Assembly (NCBI RefSeq): GCF_050947875.1
Contig: NC_134570.1
Span: 206,480,250-206,544,249 of the forward strand
Reading direction: 5' to 3'
DNA: 64,000 bases
DNA from: Dermacentor variabilis
Taxonomy: Eukaryota; Arthropoda; Arachnida; Ixodida; Ixodidae
Notes under the pieces: generated by a model
What the model saw: only the letters and a program-made list of their open reading frames with translations
Databases searched by the model: none
Told to the model about the DNA's origin: nothing
Part shown: in pieces, positions 32,749 to 44,700 of the stretch
Layout of the letters: every line of letters starts with the position of its first letter
Position numbering within the stretch: the first letter of the stretch is position 1
Translations under genes and position numbers: made by a program

Positions 32749-34506
32749 TCAGTTATCTTCCCTCCTCATAACATATCCTGCCCATGCCCATTTATTTTTC
32801 TTGATTTCAACTAAGATGTCATTAACTCGCGCTTGTTCCCTCACCCAATCTGCTCTTTTCTTATCCCTTAACGTTACACCTATCATTCTTCTTTCCATAG
32901 CTCGTTGCGTCGTCCTCAATTTAAGTAGAACCCTTTTTGTAAGCCTCCGGGTTTCTGCCCTGTAGGTGAGTACTGGTAAGACACAGCTATTATATACTTT
33001 TCTCTTGAGGGATAATGGCAACCTGCTGTTCATGATCGGAGAATGCCTGCCAAACGCACCCCAGCCCATTCTTATTCTTCTGATTATTTCCGTCTCATGA
33101 TCCGGATCCGCCGTCACTAGCTGCCCTAAGTAGACGTATTTCCTTACGACTTCCAGTGCCTCGCTACCTATTGTAAATTGCTGTTCTCTTCCGAGACTGT
33201 TAAGCAGTACTTTAGTTTTCTGCAGATTAATTTTTAGACCCACTCTTCTGCTTTGCCTCTCCAGGTCAGTGAGCATGCATTGCAATTGGTCCCCTGAGTT
33301 ACTAAGCAAGGCAATATCATCATCGAATCGCAAGTTACTAAGGTATTCTCCATTAACTTTTATCCCCAATTCTTCCCAATCCAGGTCTCTGAATACCTCC
33401 TGTAAACACGCTGTGAATAGCATTGGAGATATCGTATCTCCCTGCCTGACGCCTTTCTTTATTGGGATTTTCTTGCTTGCTTTATGGAGGAGTACGGTGG
33501 CTGTGGAGCCGCTATAGATATCTTTCAGTATTTTTACATACGACTCGTCTACACCCTGATTCCGTAATGCCTCTATGACTGCTGAGGTTTCGACAGAATC
33601 AAACGCTTTCTCGTAATCAATGAAAGCTATATGTAAGGGTTGGTTATATTCCGCACATTTCTCTATCACCTGATTGATAGTGTGAATATGATCTATTGTT
33701 GAGTAGTCTTTACGGAATCCTGCCTGGTCCTTTGCTTGACAGAAGTCTAAGGTGTTCCTGATTCTATTTGCGATTACCTTAGTAAATAGTTTGTAGGCAA
33801 CGGACAGTAAGCTGATCGGTCTATAATTTTTCAAGCCTTTGGTGTCCCCTTTCTTATGGATTAGGATTATGTTAGCGTTCTTCCAAGATTCCGGTACGCT
33901 CGAGGTCATGAGGCATTGCGGATACAGGGTGGCCAGTTTCTCTAGAACAATCTGTCCACCATCCTTCAACAAATCTGTTGTTACCTGATCCTCCCCAGCT
34001 GCCTTCTTCCTTCGCATAGCTCCCAAGGCTTTCTTTACTTCTTCCGGCTTTACCTGTTGGATTTCGAATTCCTCTAGTCTATTTTCTCTACCATTATCGT
34101 CGTGGGTGCCACTGGTACTGTATAAATCTCTATAGAACTCCTCAGCCACTTCAACTATCTCATCCATATTAGTAATGATATTGCCGGCTTTGTCTCTTAA
34201 CGCATACATCTGATTCTTGCCAATTCCTAGTTTCTTCTTCACTGTTCTTAGGCTTCCTCCGTTCCTGAGAGCATGTTCAATTCTATCCATATTATACTTC
34301 CTTATGCCAGCTGTCTTACGCTTGTTAATTAACTTCGAAAGTTCTGCCAGTTCTATTCTAGCTGTAGGGTTAGATGCTTTGATACATTGGCGTTTCTTGA
34401 TCAGATCTTTCGTCTCCTGGGATAGTTTGCTGGTATCCTGCCTAACGGAGTTACCACCGACTTCCATTGCACACTCCTTAATGATGCCCACACGATTGTC
34501 GTTCAT
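32749..34506 (-). CDS. RTE-type LINE reverse transcriptase
   Basis: This frame has 585 codons. The N-terminal part is a basic linker (EEVKKALGAMRRKKAAGEDQ). The RT follows: [89 protein letters not shown], then [16 protein letters not shown]. The usual FADD is FDDD here: GAT replaces the Ala codon that the related copy at 54327 still has. The C-terminal part ends WAWAGYVMRREDN. A frameshift near 34520 separates it from the endonuclease end (34517-34714). So the copy is broken although its RT frame is open. Confidence 0.85.
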   Translation of the reverse strand: MNDNRVGIIKECAMEVGGNSVRQDTSKLSQETKDLIKKRQCIKASNPTARIELAELSKLINKRKTAGIRKYNMDRIEHALRNGGSLRTVKKKLGIGKNQMYALRDKAGNIITNMDEIVEVAEEFYRDLYSTSGTHDDNGRENRLEEFEIQQVKPEEVKKALGAMRRKKAAGEDQVTTDLLKDGGQIVLEKLATLYPQCLMTSSVPESWKNANIILIHKKGDTKGLKNYRPISLLSVAYKLFTKVIANRIRNTLDFCQAKDQAGFRKDYSTIDHIHTINQVIEKCAEYNQPLHIAFIDYEKAFDSVETSAVIEALRNQGVDESYVKILKDIYSGSTATVLLHKASKKIPIKKGVRQGDTISPMLFTACLQEVFRDLDWEELGIKVNGEYLSNLRFDDDIALLSNSGDQLQCMLTDLERQSRRVGLKINLQKTKVLLNSLGREQQFTIGSEALEVVRKYVYLGQLVTADPDHETEIIRRIRMGWGAFGRHSPIMNSRLPLSLKRKVYNSCVLPVLTYRAETRRLTKRVLLKLRTTQRAMERRMIGVTLRDKKRADWVREQARVNDILVEIKKNKWAWAGYVMRREDN

Positions 34507-34516
34507 TGCTTCAACA

Positions 34517-34800
34517 CTAAGGTCCTCTTCCCTGAGTTAAAGCCGAATACCTGTTCTGTAGCTTGATCTGGAATTCCTCTATTTTCCCTCTTACCGCTAA
34601 CTCATTAATCGGCTTCTTATGTACCAGTTTCTTCCGTTCCCTCCTCAGGTCTAGGCTAATTCGATTTCTTACCATCCTGTGGTCACTGCAGCGCACCTTG
34701 CCGAGCACGTCCACATCTTGTATGATGCCAGGGTTAGCGCAGAGTATGAAGTCTATTTCATTGCTAGTCTCGCCGTTCGGGCTCCTCCAGGTCCATTGTG
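34517..34800 (-). pseudogene. RTE-type LINE endonuclease C-terminal piece
   Basis: One frame reads SNEIDFILCANPGIIQDVDV, LGKVRCSDHRMVRNRISLDL, RRERKKLVHKKP, KIEEFQIKLQNRYSAL. SDHR is the last catalytic block of the EEP nuclease. It is shifted by one frame from the RT downstream, and everything before about 34800 is missing. Confidence 0.8.
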
Positions 34801-35174
34801 CTTACCCTATTCAAAGCAAGGCAATGGGTAAAAATACTTGCGTTTGGGAAGGCCTCTGTCATAGTACTGATAGCCGATGGCGATAGTTAGCTACACCTAG
34901 TGGCGAGAAATGGAAGTGGGCCCATGACAGGCATCGAAATAAAAGTTCGGTTTGTTTTGTGTCTCCACTCGTAAGTGCCGAAAATACCCGTAGTTCTTTA
35001 ATATTAAAAGATTCCACTTCGACGCACATTTTTAACTCTCAGCGTTTTACAGGATTCGATCGAGGGCAGACTGCTTTAAGGGGCGGTGTATACTACAACA
35101 TAAAAAAAAAAAACTAACCACACGAGGCCCCAAATTCTCGAAAACAAGCTCGAGTACGAGCGAAAGAAAGATGC
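34801..35174. other. Intergenic stretch, nothing recognised
   Basis: Lies between the RTE insertion and the 3' end of the P5B-ATPase. It holds an A12 run near 35102 and no supported gene. Confidence 0.5.
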
Positions 35175-35612
35175 TGGCAAGGAGTGTTGAAACTCATTTT
35201 ATTTATTTTTTCGTGGTCCTGAAATCACACTTTGGTGGAGTTCTTTGCAATGACAGATTTACTTCACTGTTGCTTCACTGCTGACACTCGTGGTACAGGA
35301 ATGTAGGATGTGGTGGCACAACTGCGTCCCGAGGGCAATCCCGACTGATACGAACGTAATGTCGTACCGGGAGTACTCGTCCACAGTGCGCGAACGTGGC
35401 AAAAAAAAGATGAAAAATAAGTTTAGTTTCAGCAAACGCAGTCCCATGACCATGCATGTTTAGTGTCTTCACAGCAAACGCTGCTTCATTCTTGTGTCAC
35501 GTTCGATGGAATGTCTGTCCTCGGTTGCCCTTGGGTGTAACATTATAAATATCTTGCTGCAAGGTGTTGGGCACCGCAATCAGTTACACGCAGGCTTTAC
35601 TCGTGGTTCAGC
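35175..35612 (-). promoter_or_regulatory. 3'UTR and polyadenylation signal of the P5B-ATPase
   Basis: On the minus strand, about 400 nt after the TAG stop the sequence reads AAAAAATAAATAAAATGAG (complement of about 35196-35213), which gives two overlapping AATAAA hexamers. Cleavage would fall about 10-30 nt further, near 35175-35190. Nothing else in this stretch looks coding. The extent is inferred from the signal; no transcript was seen. Confidence 0.55.
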
Positions 35613-35783
35613 CTAGAATATGTCAAAATTTGTGATCTGTGCGACCATCGTTGCGTTCGACAGAAGCCAGTCTGGTTCTTCTCTCACCATCTCTTCCACC
35701 TGTTCGTAGCGAGACTTGAGGGCGCTTTCGGGAAAGAGACGGTTGTAAAGGTTCTTGAGAACGGTGCTCTTCACGATGTACAT
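35613..35783 (-). CDS. P5B-ATPase terminal exon, cytoplasmic tail and stop
   Basis: The exon holds 56 codons plus TAG, after an acceptor with a long pyrimidine tract (TTTTTTATCTTCGTTTCTCAG). The first codon is an internal Met in phase 0. The tail is amphipathic and charged ([20 protein letters not shown], then [13 protein letters not shown]) and ends ITNFDIF. ATP13A2-type tails have the same layout: a basic stretch, an R-(F/Y)--(L/V)E repeat and a W near the end. Codon use is balanced, with no internal stop, unlike the decayed elements nearby. Confidence 0.85.
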   Translation of the reverse strand: MYIVKSTVLKNLYNRLFPESALKSRYEQVEEMVREEPDWLLSNATMVAQITNFDIF

Positions 35784-38700
35784 CTGAGAAACGAAGATAA
35801 AAAATTAACAGGATCACTTTCTCGACTTATCGTGTGTTGCATGATGGTTTACTTGTTATGCCTAATTGTTGAGATAAATTACTGCAATAATGCTAAAGCA
35901 TGTAAAGAAGATGAACGTGCTTGTTATTTAGAGAGAATTTACCCTAATACTTATGCTAGAGCAATCGTTGTCAGCTACTATGCTTTTGCAAGTTACAGAG
36001 TTCTTTAGGTGAGTACCTCAGTGAAAAGAACTAAGGCGCTGTTTTAAACTCAAGTTTGCAACTTCTTTTTAGCTACATTAATTGCCAGTAGCTGCTTTCG
36101 TTGTACATTTGCCGTATATTATTTTTTAGCCAAAATGGTTTCAAAGTTTGAATTTGAAAAAAGAATGGCCCAAAATACTCGAACGAAAGACAAACTTACG
36201 ATTGTAGAAACACTGTAATTCAGTATTGAACCGCCAGCAGGCGCTTGAGCTCAGATCTATGGATCAGGGCACGTAATTGGATGTAGTGCTTGGGCAAACA
36301 GGTGTTTTCTTCTACTCTTCCGCATCAGTTACTAGAAGGTTGCTCGCGGGAGAGTCGGACACGCGTAAATCACTAAATCTCTTAGCGCGTGTTGTGCGCG
36401 TTTGTTCCCTAGACATGCCAGCATTGCGGAGTGGGGTCGAGTTTGTTTACGCTCCGCCGCTGGCTGCCAGCGCGGTGAGGCAGTGGGCACGGACGCCCCA
36501 TTTGGGGATCGCTGTGTCTGAAGGGGCGAGGTTCTGACTGGTGTTGTATAAGCCGCGGATAGCTGTCTTCGTCGTGACGATACCGATGCTCAAGGAGGCC
36601 ACATATAACCGGCAAACGGGGGTCTCAGGAGAGCGCGTGAGGTTATAATAAAGGCAGGCGGCACCGGATCTCCAGGCCACCCAAGGGGTAGCGAGGGGAT
36701 CAAAGCTGGAAGCAGGGTGGCGCGTGGGTTGGGGCTCGCCGAGGTCTGCGCGTGCCAGGGATGCAAAGCGGACAGCCAATTTTTTATGCGTACACTCCCT
36801 GGCATGCGCAAGCCTCGGCGAGCCCCAACGTACGGACCAGTCCGGGTTCTAGCTTTGGTGGCCCCGTTGCCGCTTTGGAGTCCTGGAGGCGCGGAAAATA
36901 TTGCGAAATAATGACACGTGGTTGGAGTTAGTAAAAAACACGATTGAATAAATATAAGTACGTCTAGCCGCCAACTTGTGACGCTAAGTTGACGGTCTCA
37001 CTGTCTGCTCGCGTGACTAAGAAGGCGGAAAATATACTCAGAATAAGCGAAGGATGTCTACGTGCCTGATGTATTTCTTTTAAAGCGTGGAAAGAAGCAG
37101 ATGATTGCCTTTCACGGCTACTTATAAACAGCAAGTTGAGAGAGTGTAACACAACTGTTAATTCCACTTCCTTCCCTCTATTGTTAATTTAAGAGGGTAC
37201 AATAAAAAAGAAATTAACTTCCGTTTGCCAGCGGAACTTTGAAGTTTTGCATGGAACCCTGAGTGCACCCGCATATAGCAGCTGAAATACCACAAATATT
37301 CCTGTTCAACAGTGAAAAACAGACATATGAATATATCTGGAAAGATAATACCTATAGGATTGCTTTAGCCTTACTACAGAATTTCACGCTTTCGTTGTGG
37401 ACAAAGTGTCATAGATGACAGCGATCGGGACAAATATCTTATATTTTTTCATATATACCACAATTCATCATCAGCCTGGTCATGTCCCATGCAGGACGAA
37501 AGTCTCTCCCTGCGATCTATAATTGCCCGTCCTGCGCCAGCCGATTCCAACTTGCGCCAGCAAATTTCTTAATTACATCACCCCACATAGTCTTCTGCCG
37601 TCCTCGACTGCGCTCCCCTTCTCGTGTCACACATTCTGTAACGCTAATGGTTCACCGGTTATCCGTCCAACACATTTCATGGCTTGCCCAGCTCCATTTT
37701 TTTTCTCTTAATCTCAATTAGTATATCGGCTATACCCGTTTGCTCTCTGATCCACACCTCTCTCTTCCTGTGTCTTAACGTTAGGCCTAATATTTTTTGT
37801 TCCATCGCTTTTTGCGCGGTCCTTAACTTGTTCTCGAGCTCCTTTGTCAAGCTCCAAGTTTCTTCCCCCATATGTGAGCAGTGGTAGAATGCAGTCATTG
37901 AACACATTTTTTCAATGGTAGTGGTAAGCTCCGAGTCAGGATCAGACAATGCTTGCCGTATGCACTCCAACCGATTTTTATTTGTCTGTAAATGATCTTC
38001 TCATGATCCCCTGTGAGTAATTGAACCAGATAAACGTACTCCTTCTCAGGCTCTAGACGCTAAGTGGCGATATTGGACTCCTGTTCCCTTGCCAAGCTAT
38101 TGAACATCATCTTTGTCTTTTGCATAATAATCTTCAACCCCACTCTTTGACTTCTGTGTTAACGTCCTCACAATACCCTCAAAATCTCACAAATATCAAA
38201 ATTACCTAATAATGATATCACTGTGATTACTTGCTCTAAGAATAACACCACGAAAAGTTCTAGTTACTCGATACGGTTTATCGTGATTGTGGAATAGTGT
38301 TTCAGGATCAGTTTGAACAGCTAAGTCAGCGCGTTCGAGTTTGTATCGTTGTCAAGAAATATTGTGTAGTATAGCAAATTTTAGTATGTGCATATTTATT
38401 TTTATTTTATGTTTAGTTCACATCACTATAGCTTCCAAATGAGGAGCGCAGCATGTATTCTGGCACGCTCTTTCATGTGCGAATATCATAGCACATACTG
38501 TCTTCAAATTAAAAAAAGAAAGAAGCGCCCATACTTGCACAAGATGCGCCAGAGCCCAATGGACTAAGGACACGAGCAGGATTGAGAGGCGCAGGCGAAG
38601 CTTTTCATTGGGCTGCCATTCCACCAGCTGCAAAACATTAAATTGAGACATCTCTGTAAATAGGTAATAGTGTATGACACGCGCTAAAAAGTTGCAGAAA

Positions 38701-41700
38701 GCACATTAACATAATTGTATGAATTACGCGATCACAGTGTCGTATACAAGAAGTGTCCTTAGGATTGCAACCACACTTTGCGCCATGGACTCCCGAAAGG
38801 TGTTCTATCTTGCGAGTGAACAAGAACCGCGCGTAAATGATGAAATTAATTTGTTATGGGTGAATCATCAAAATAAAGCGAAAATTCTGTTAGCTAGAGC
38901 CAAGCCATCCTACTGTAAATATTTCTTCCTGGTGTAGCCTATCGCCTGACATTCTCGACTGGCTGATTTAGGCGTGTAGTGCCGCCCTGGGGCTACCAAA
39001 AAGACGCGAAGTGGGATACAATAAAAATGCAGTCGTTACAATAATTGTGGAAATGTCAAGGGATATATGAAATTGAAATTTTGAATGCACTTTCCCCAGG
39101 TGATCTTTAATGTAACGGACTAGTGGGCAACTTGTAACTCCATTAATTTCAGCTGCAGCTCAACATGGCAAGCAGGACGACAGAGACGACGGAGACACAC
39201 GTTGTTTGATGTTGGAAACAACGTGCCCACACTTGCATAGCAAAAGTGGTAGCAGGCATGCGGGTCATTGCAACACGGGTAGACACCTGTTTAAACAAAA
39301 CTAAGGCGTCTTTACTCTCGCAGATCATTGCCCTCTAGGTTAGAGCTTAGGTAAAGCGACAACGGCATCATGCAATGGCACAAGCATACGATTCAAGTTT
39401 ACACAGTGATCTCTACACATATTGCAAGAGATTACATCAGCGGCAGTCGAAGTTAGAAATAATGAAAATTTAATTTAAAGAGGAGGTGCAACAGCTTCGT
39501 TATCAAGAAAGCTAACAACTGCAGCAAGCAGTCAATTTCATTCAGAAAAGGTCTTGGGGAAAATGTGCCTTCGAAACGAGTTGTTCTGAAATTATAATCC
39601 CTGACCTTGAGCTCATTATCTGTTCGTCTGGATACATATGGCGGCTGGGAAATGTATTTATCGCGGTCTGTTTCTCGTCTGGGCATTACATATAATATGA
39701 AAAAGCTTCAGGCCTAAATTTCATCTTTCTTCTCGAAGATTCCATGTTTATGTTTGCATTTCAGCGGTAATACTAATATTTATATTAATACTAATACTGA
39801 TTACATACCGTGCTGCCATACTCCGGACTCTAAATTTTCTCCCGCCTGGTGTTTGTAGGTGGGTCTCTTACAGTGCACCCATTCTTTTGTGCGCAGGAGA
39901 TCTAAGGCTAGCTGAGGGAATGGGTTCGTGTTTCGACGAAAAAAATAACACTACGCATGCCCTCGCTGTAATGAATCAACGTGCCTGTGATAAATACCCT
40001 TAAGTACCTATGTAAAGAAACAGCTTGCAAGGAAGAACCACTTACTTCATATGTTGTTTCTCACATGTGCGTCTTCGTGAAATGCTTGTGAACGATTATT
40101 TGTGTGTCTATTTGCACCCCCATGTGATTTCGTGCACCAGCTTTTTATTTTAGCTAACTCATTTTGTAAGAACGCGGTATTGTTATGGCTGGTAATTTCT
40201 CGATATATTATTAGATGCAGTTGTTCTGCAATCGACGCACTTACACTTGAAACCCAATTGAAGTAATATATTTGACCAATACACCGACGGGCGTTCGTAA
40301 TATGTCGACAACGAATCCGCAAGTCGCTAGATGTGAAAATAGCTTTTAGGTTGCAGGAGATAGGACTCTATCTCGTTAAGATTACCTCGCGAGCATGAAC
40401 GAAACGCGTCCAGCGCGAACACTGTAGGCCTGCAAATCACACAGCAACGAGTGTGCCGCGATGGTCTTTCTCGCAAGAACTATCGAAGTGGTGATGTGGC
40501 GTTGACTACTTTTGTTAAATTAAAACTGTAGCGTAAAAGTTAATGGCTGAGGGGATGCGGTCGGCTGCGACATGGGTGCTCGCGGGACCCTAAAATGCTG
40601 TTAGAGGAACTACTTCGTTGCACGGAACCACTTTCGAGTACACCTGCTATAGAAGAACATATACAAAAGGCTTGTGTTTGAGCAACGAAACTACCCTCAC
40701 TCCAGGCTAAATATAGTGTTTCCACATGCAGTACTTACCTCGAAAAAGTCCGTGATCACCGGGCAGGTCTGGAAAAGCAGGATTGTCGTTACCGTGAAGA
40801 TTACGAGCAGGTTTCCGAGAAACCAGTCTGCGTAAAGAGAGGAGGCACATGGTTTCTAATCATTTAGTGCTACCGTGAGCGACAGCTATAATGTACTGCT
40901 TCAGGACTGGAGCAGGAGCAGGAAATAATGAGAGGAGGCAGGGATGTTAACAAGAAATGCATCTGGTTGGCTACCCTACTCTGGGGGACGGAAGAGGGGA
41001 ATACAAAGATGAGATAGAGGGAAGAGAGGAGAAGAAAAGCTGCGGTAAGCTCGCGCACGCACGCAAGAGCTGGACCAGTTGGTGTGGTTCCATCACGAGA
41101 GAATTTTCGTCTGCTTTTTTCATTCGTGTCTTATCACGCTGTTTTTCATACGGTGTTATCATGTGCCGGCTTCAGCTTGTGTTTATGCTTACGCTCGTGC
41201 GCGGAATTCTAAGTTAAAACCGCCGTGAGCTCATAAAATCAGCAAAGATCACAACTAGTGAAAGCTACAATTCAACCGATAAAGAACAAAAATTCACAAA
41301 GGTTTGAGGCAAATGAAAGATAAATGGATATATGCACGCTTTTGACATTGCCAATTCATTTTATATCATAGTGAGAGACGAAGACAAATGCTCGCCATCA
41401 ACGATTGCCTTCCGCTTCCTTCTTTCTAAAGCGCAGCTCTTAGGTGTCCGTCCCTGCGGCGAGCCTCGGCAGACCTCGGTGTCGTAGCTCGGCGTAACTG
41501 AGCGTACGAGCACAGCTACAAGATGAAAGTGATGCGAAGCGCAGCGGGGGATGAAAGGATGGAGGAGAAAAGCGGAAAGGAGGGTGCGTCGAAAGCCTGA
41601 GAAGAAAGGCGCAGTGCTGCGACAATGACTGCGAGATGGCGCCAGCGCCGCGCGCGTCGTCTGGGAGGTCTGTGGGCGGCAGTTTCTCTGACTCGCGCGT

Positions 41701-44700
41701 CACCCACGCACTGGCTCTCGCGATCTCCAGACTAGCGAGGCAGTCTCATCGCATTTCCCTCCATTTGCAACGTGCCCCGCTAGACAGATAGTCTGCGCCA
41801 GCGAATATATCGCGTAATGAAAACGAGTAAAGAGCTGCGCTCAAATTTCGCATTACTGAGTACCGTAATAGTCGGTGAATATTTTGGTGGTTTGTCTGGC
41901 TTCGCGCTGTTTAACAATATGATACACCAAGTACTTCGGCCTCATACCTCACTGAAATATGACCGTCGAGAGTGAAGCTCATGAGACCACGAATCCTCTT
42001 ATCATTTATTGACAAAGATAAGGAGATGTTTATACGAACAAATGATAACGGCTACTGCTCTACACAATGGTGAAAGCAAAATGTACCACGTGCCACATAG
42101 TATCACAAATACCGCATATTATTAGATATCACAGTAGCAAAAAATAATTATAAAATTACACATAATAAGCTGACAAATTGTGTCAAAAACAATATCGAGA
42201 CGCATCATGCCGCAAGGGATAAGACCACATGATAAAATCACACATTATAATTGTTGCTAACACAACAAGTCCAATATAAATACCGAAAATATCAAATAAG
42301 ACAACAATGCATGAAGTATACGTATATACAGTGCGCATAGGTGCACGTGTGTTGTTTTCACCAAGCGCAACTCGCATGCCTTTCTTGCCGTAGTACTTCA
42401 CCGCAATATAAGTGACATCCAAAATTCCTTAAGGGTAGTCAGCGCACGTTTTGGTGAGTATTTGTTTGGCGGGGTCCCAGAAGCTTATTTAAGCACATTG
42501 TCGTCTTCGATCGAGACTTACGAATTCTTTCGCCAGTCGCTTTCTTGGCTCAATGTAATTGTGGGATTCTAAATGTAGATGTTGAAAATTTTCAACTGCA
42601 CTTCCGTAGTTGCAGCGAAGGGGTTCAGCACGGCCAATGCCACGTAGAAATATTTTCATGCACGCATTACCCAGTCTCAGACGCTGAAGTGTTTCGAGAC
42701 GCCTGTTGAACTCTACCTGCGTGAGAATTTTGATAAGGGAATGAATGTTATAAACATGTGAAGGATTATCAGTTCCTTCTAACGATATTGGATAAGTTCC
42801 ATCGAACGGTGTGCCGACGCGTCTCCCAAAATGCAACGTATTTCAGGTCTACTTATAAGAAGTGTAGTTGTCGTTCTCTTGATGTGCCAGTCGCGCTGCT
42901 GCATCAGCTGCACAATTTCCAGGTAACTACAGTGACCTGGTATACGCTGAAAGAAAACCGTATGATGGGACTTTTTGTACACTCTCGGTGTACTTATCGA
43001 TAGTGCATCTAAGAACGAACACGAGTACGGCTTGTCAGTCCCTGAAAATTACCCATTTATCTGCGTCTTGTGTTGATGTTGTGAACGGAACTGCAGACAG
43101 GTTAGCACAGAGTTCAGCTGCAGTCGAAGACGTTGCTTGGGATAATTGAATAGTTGTTTATATACGTAATTGAGGAATAACGAACGTCGATGTGGATGAA
43201 TCGGGCAAACTGGGGCCATCTACGTATAGTTGAGCTTATCTAGAGTGTCGCATGTATTCTGACACAGCATCATTTGTTGGGCAGCTACCATAAACCTCTG
43301 TCGTTTTTTGGTTATTACTTCAACAGACAACTCCAAATTTGGAACCACGAATAACCATTGCGGATAAGTGGTGCCCATCTTCCCGTCCTCACGGTAATGT
43401 ATTAATATGTTTTTTAATTACTGTAAATTGTACATCAGGCTCTATTTAATAATTTTATTGCTACAGAAGATTTGTCGTGTTGAGTACTTAGGCGGAACAC
43501 ATGCCTGCAAAATTGAGTAGTTGGCATAGCGGGCATGTTGGTTTCTTTGTCAGCAATCACAGGAGCACTGGAGGTTGCATTAGAGACACCTAAATACGTT
43601 CTGTATGATGCCCCTTTTTGTGTCCAGGATCTATTTAAAACCTCTAGGTGTCCACATTTCTCTCTATTATATTCTTGGTTTCAGGAGTGGTACCATTCCA
43701 GCTACGACGACAGCATGCTAGGACGGCTGGGCTAACACCTGCTCACCAGGCGGTGAACATTTCAACACGAACTTCACACCCCAACTGCACGGCTTTTGAG
43801 CAATTTTCCTTACCTTTAAGTAGCACTACAGTCACTGTATTCACTCGTGTATTGACAAGCCTGCCTAGCCGTGCCGTCGAACTTGATTTCGCGGCTGAGG
43901 ACAGTAGTGACCCCGTCAGGACCAGCAGCAGGCCATGTCTGCTCTTGCACCGTCGTATCAACCAGCTAGAGTTGACCTCATTCGAGGGTTTCATCTTGTG
44001 GATGGCGTTACATATGAACTTGGATGTAACTGCCACTCCCAATGCATGGCACGATGTTAGGAGAGTGATAGATCTTGTTTTTAGGTTGTGGTTTCCTGCG
44101 GTTGAGCTCCTGCAGAGCATTGCTCCTGAACGCCTGAATAATTGCACGTTTTTTGGCCATTTGTTTGGCGATTGCCATGGCCACGACCACCAAAAGGAAC
44201 CGCTATACGCCGACTTCCATAATCCCCAGCAGTAAACTGGAGAATTGTACAGTATGTGGAGCAAGCGGCTATCAGTAGGCAGCTGAAACTTATATATCTG
44301 CTTCATTTGGAGGCCAAAATTCAGGCCATTTTTCAAAGTACCGCCTTTCTGGACACCACTACGGATCCTGCTATATAATGGCTCGTCTATTCGAAGCGGC
44401 CTTCAAGAGTGTGCGAGGCTATGATAATTCCTTGCAGACAGAGTCCGCCCTTCAAATTTCTGCTGCTACGCACCACCACCAACAAGGAAGTCACGGATCG
44501 TCAGCTTCACAAAGGATCAGAGCAATCTTCGACTTTAGCTTCGCAACGACTACGATCCTTACAAGCTTCCGAGTTCTTCGAACTTACGGCCCAGTACATG
44601 ATGGCGACAAAGAAATTGACCAATCCCTGCTTCCTTCAGAAGCATTTCAAAGAGGGCCAGTCATACCAACGGAACTGTTTTATGATGGGCCTCTGCCCGC

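Larger units (their letters stand above)
32512..34800 (-). mobile_element. RTE-type LINE, 5'-truncated, with (GAT)n tail
   Basis: The element is cut at about 34800, inside the endonuclease (TWRSPNGETSNEIDFILCAN, then a RCSDHR motif). It contains the RT frame and a short 3' end, and finishes in about 17 GAT/ATC triplets (32514-32564). Triplet tails and a very short 3'UTR are typical of RTE-clade LINEs. Its upstream edge abuts unrelated DNA; no target duplication was identified. Confidence 0.85.

Noticed and set aside
36277..36537. Plus-strand 86-codon frame as a gene
   Set aside because: No motif, and it lies in a probable LTR-like repeat within an intron.
43743..44336. 197-codon minus-strand frame opposite the 43648-44235 frame
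   Set aside because: Overlapping frame without motif; only one of the pair could be real, and the plus-strand one has the better membrane-like layout.
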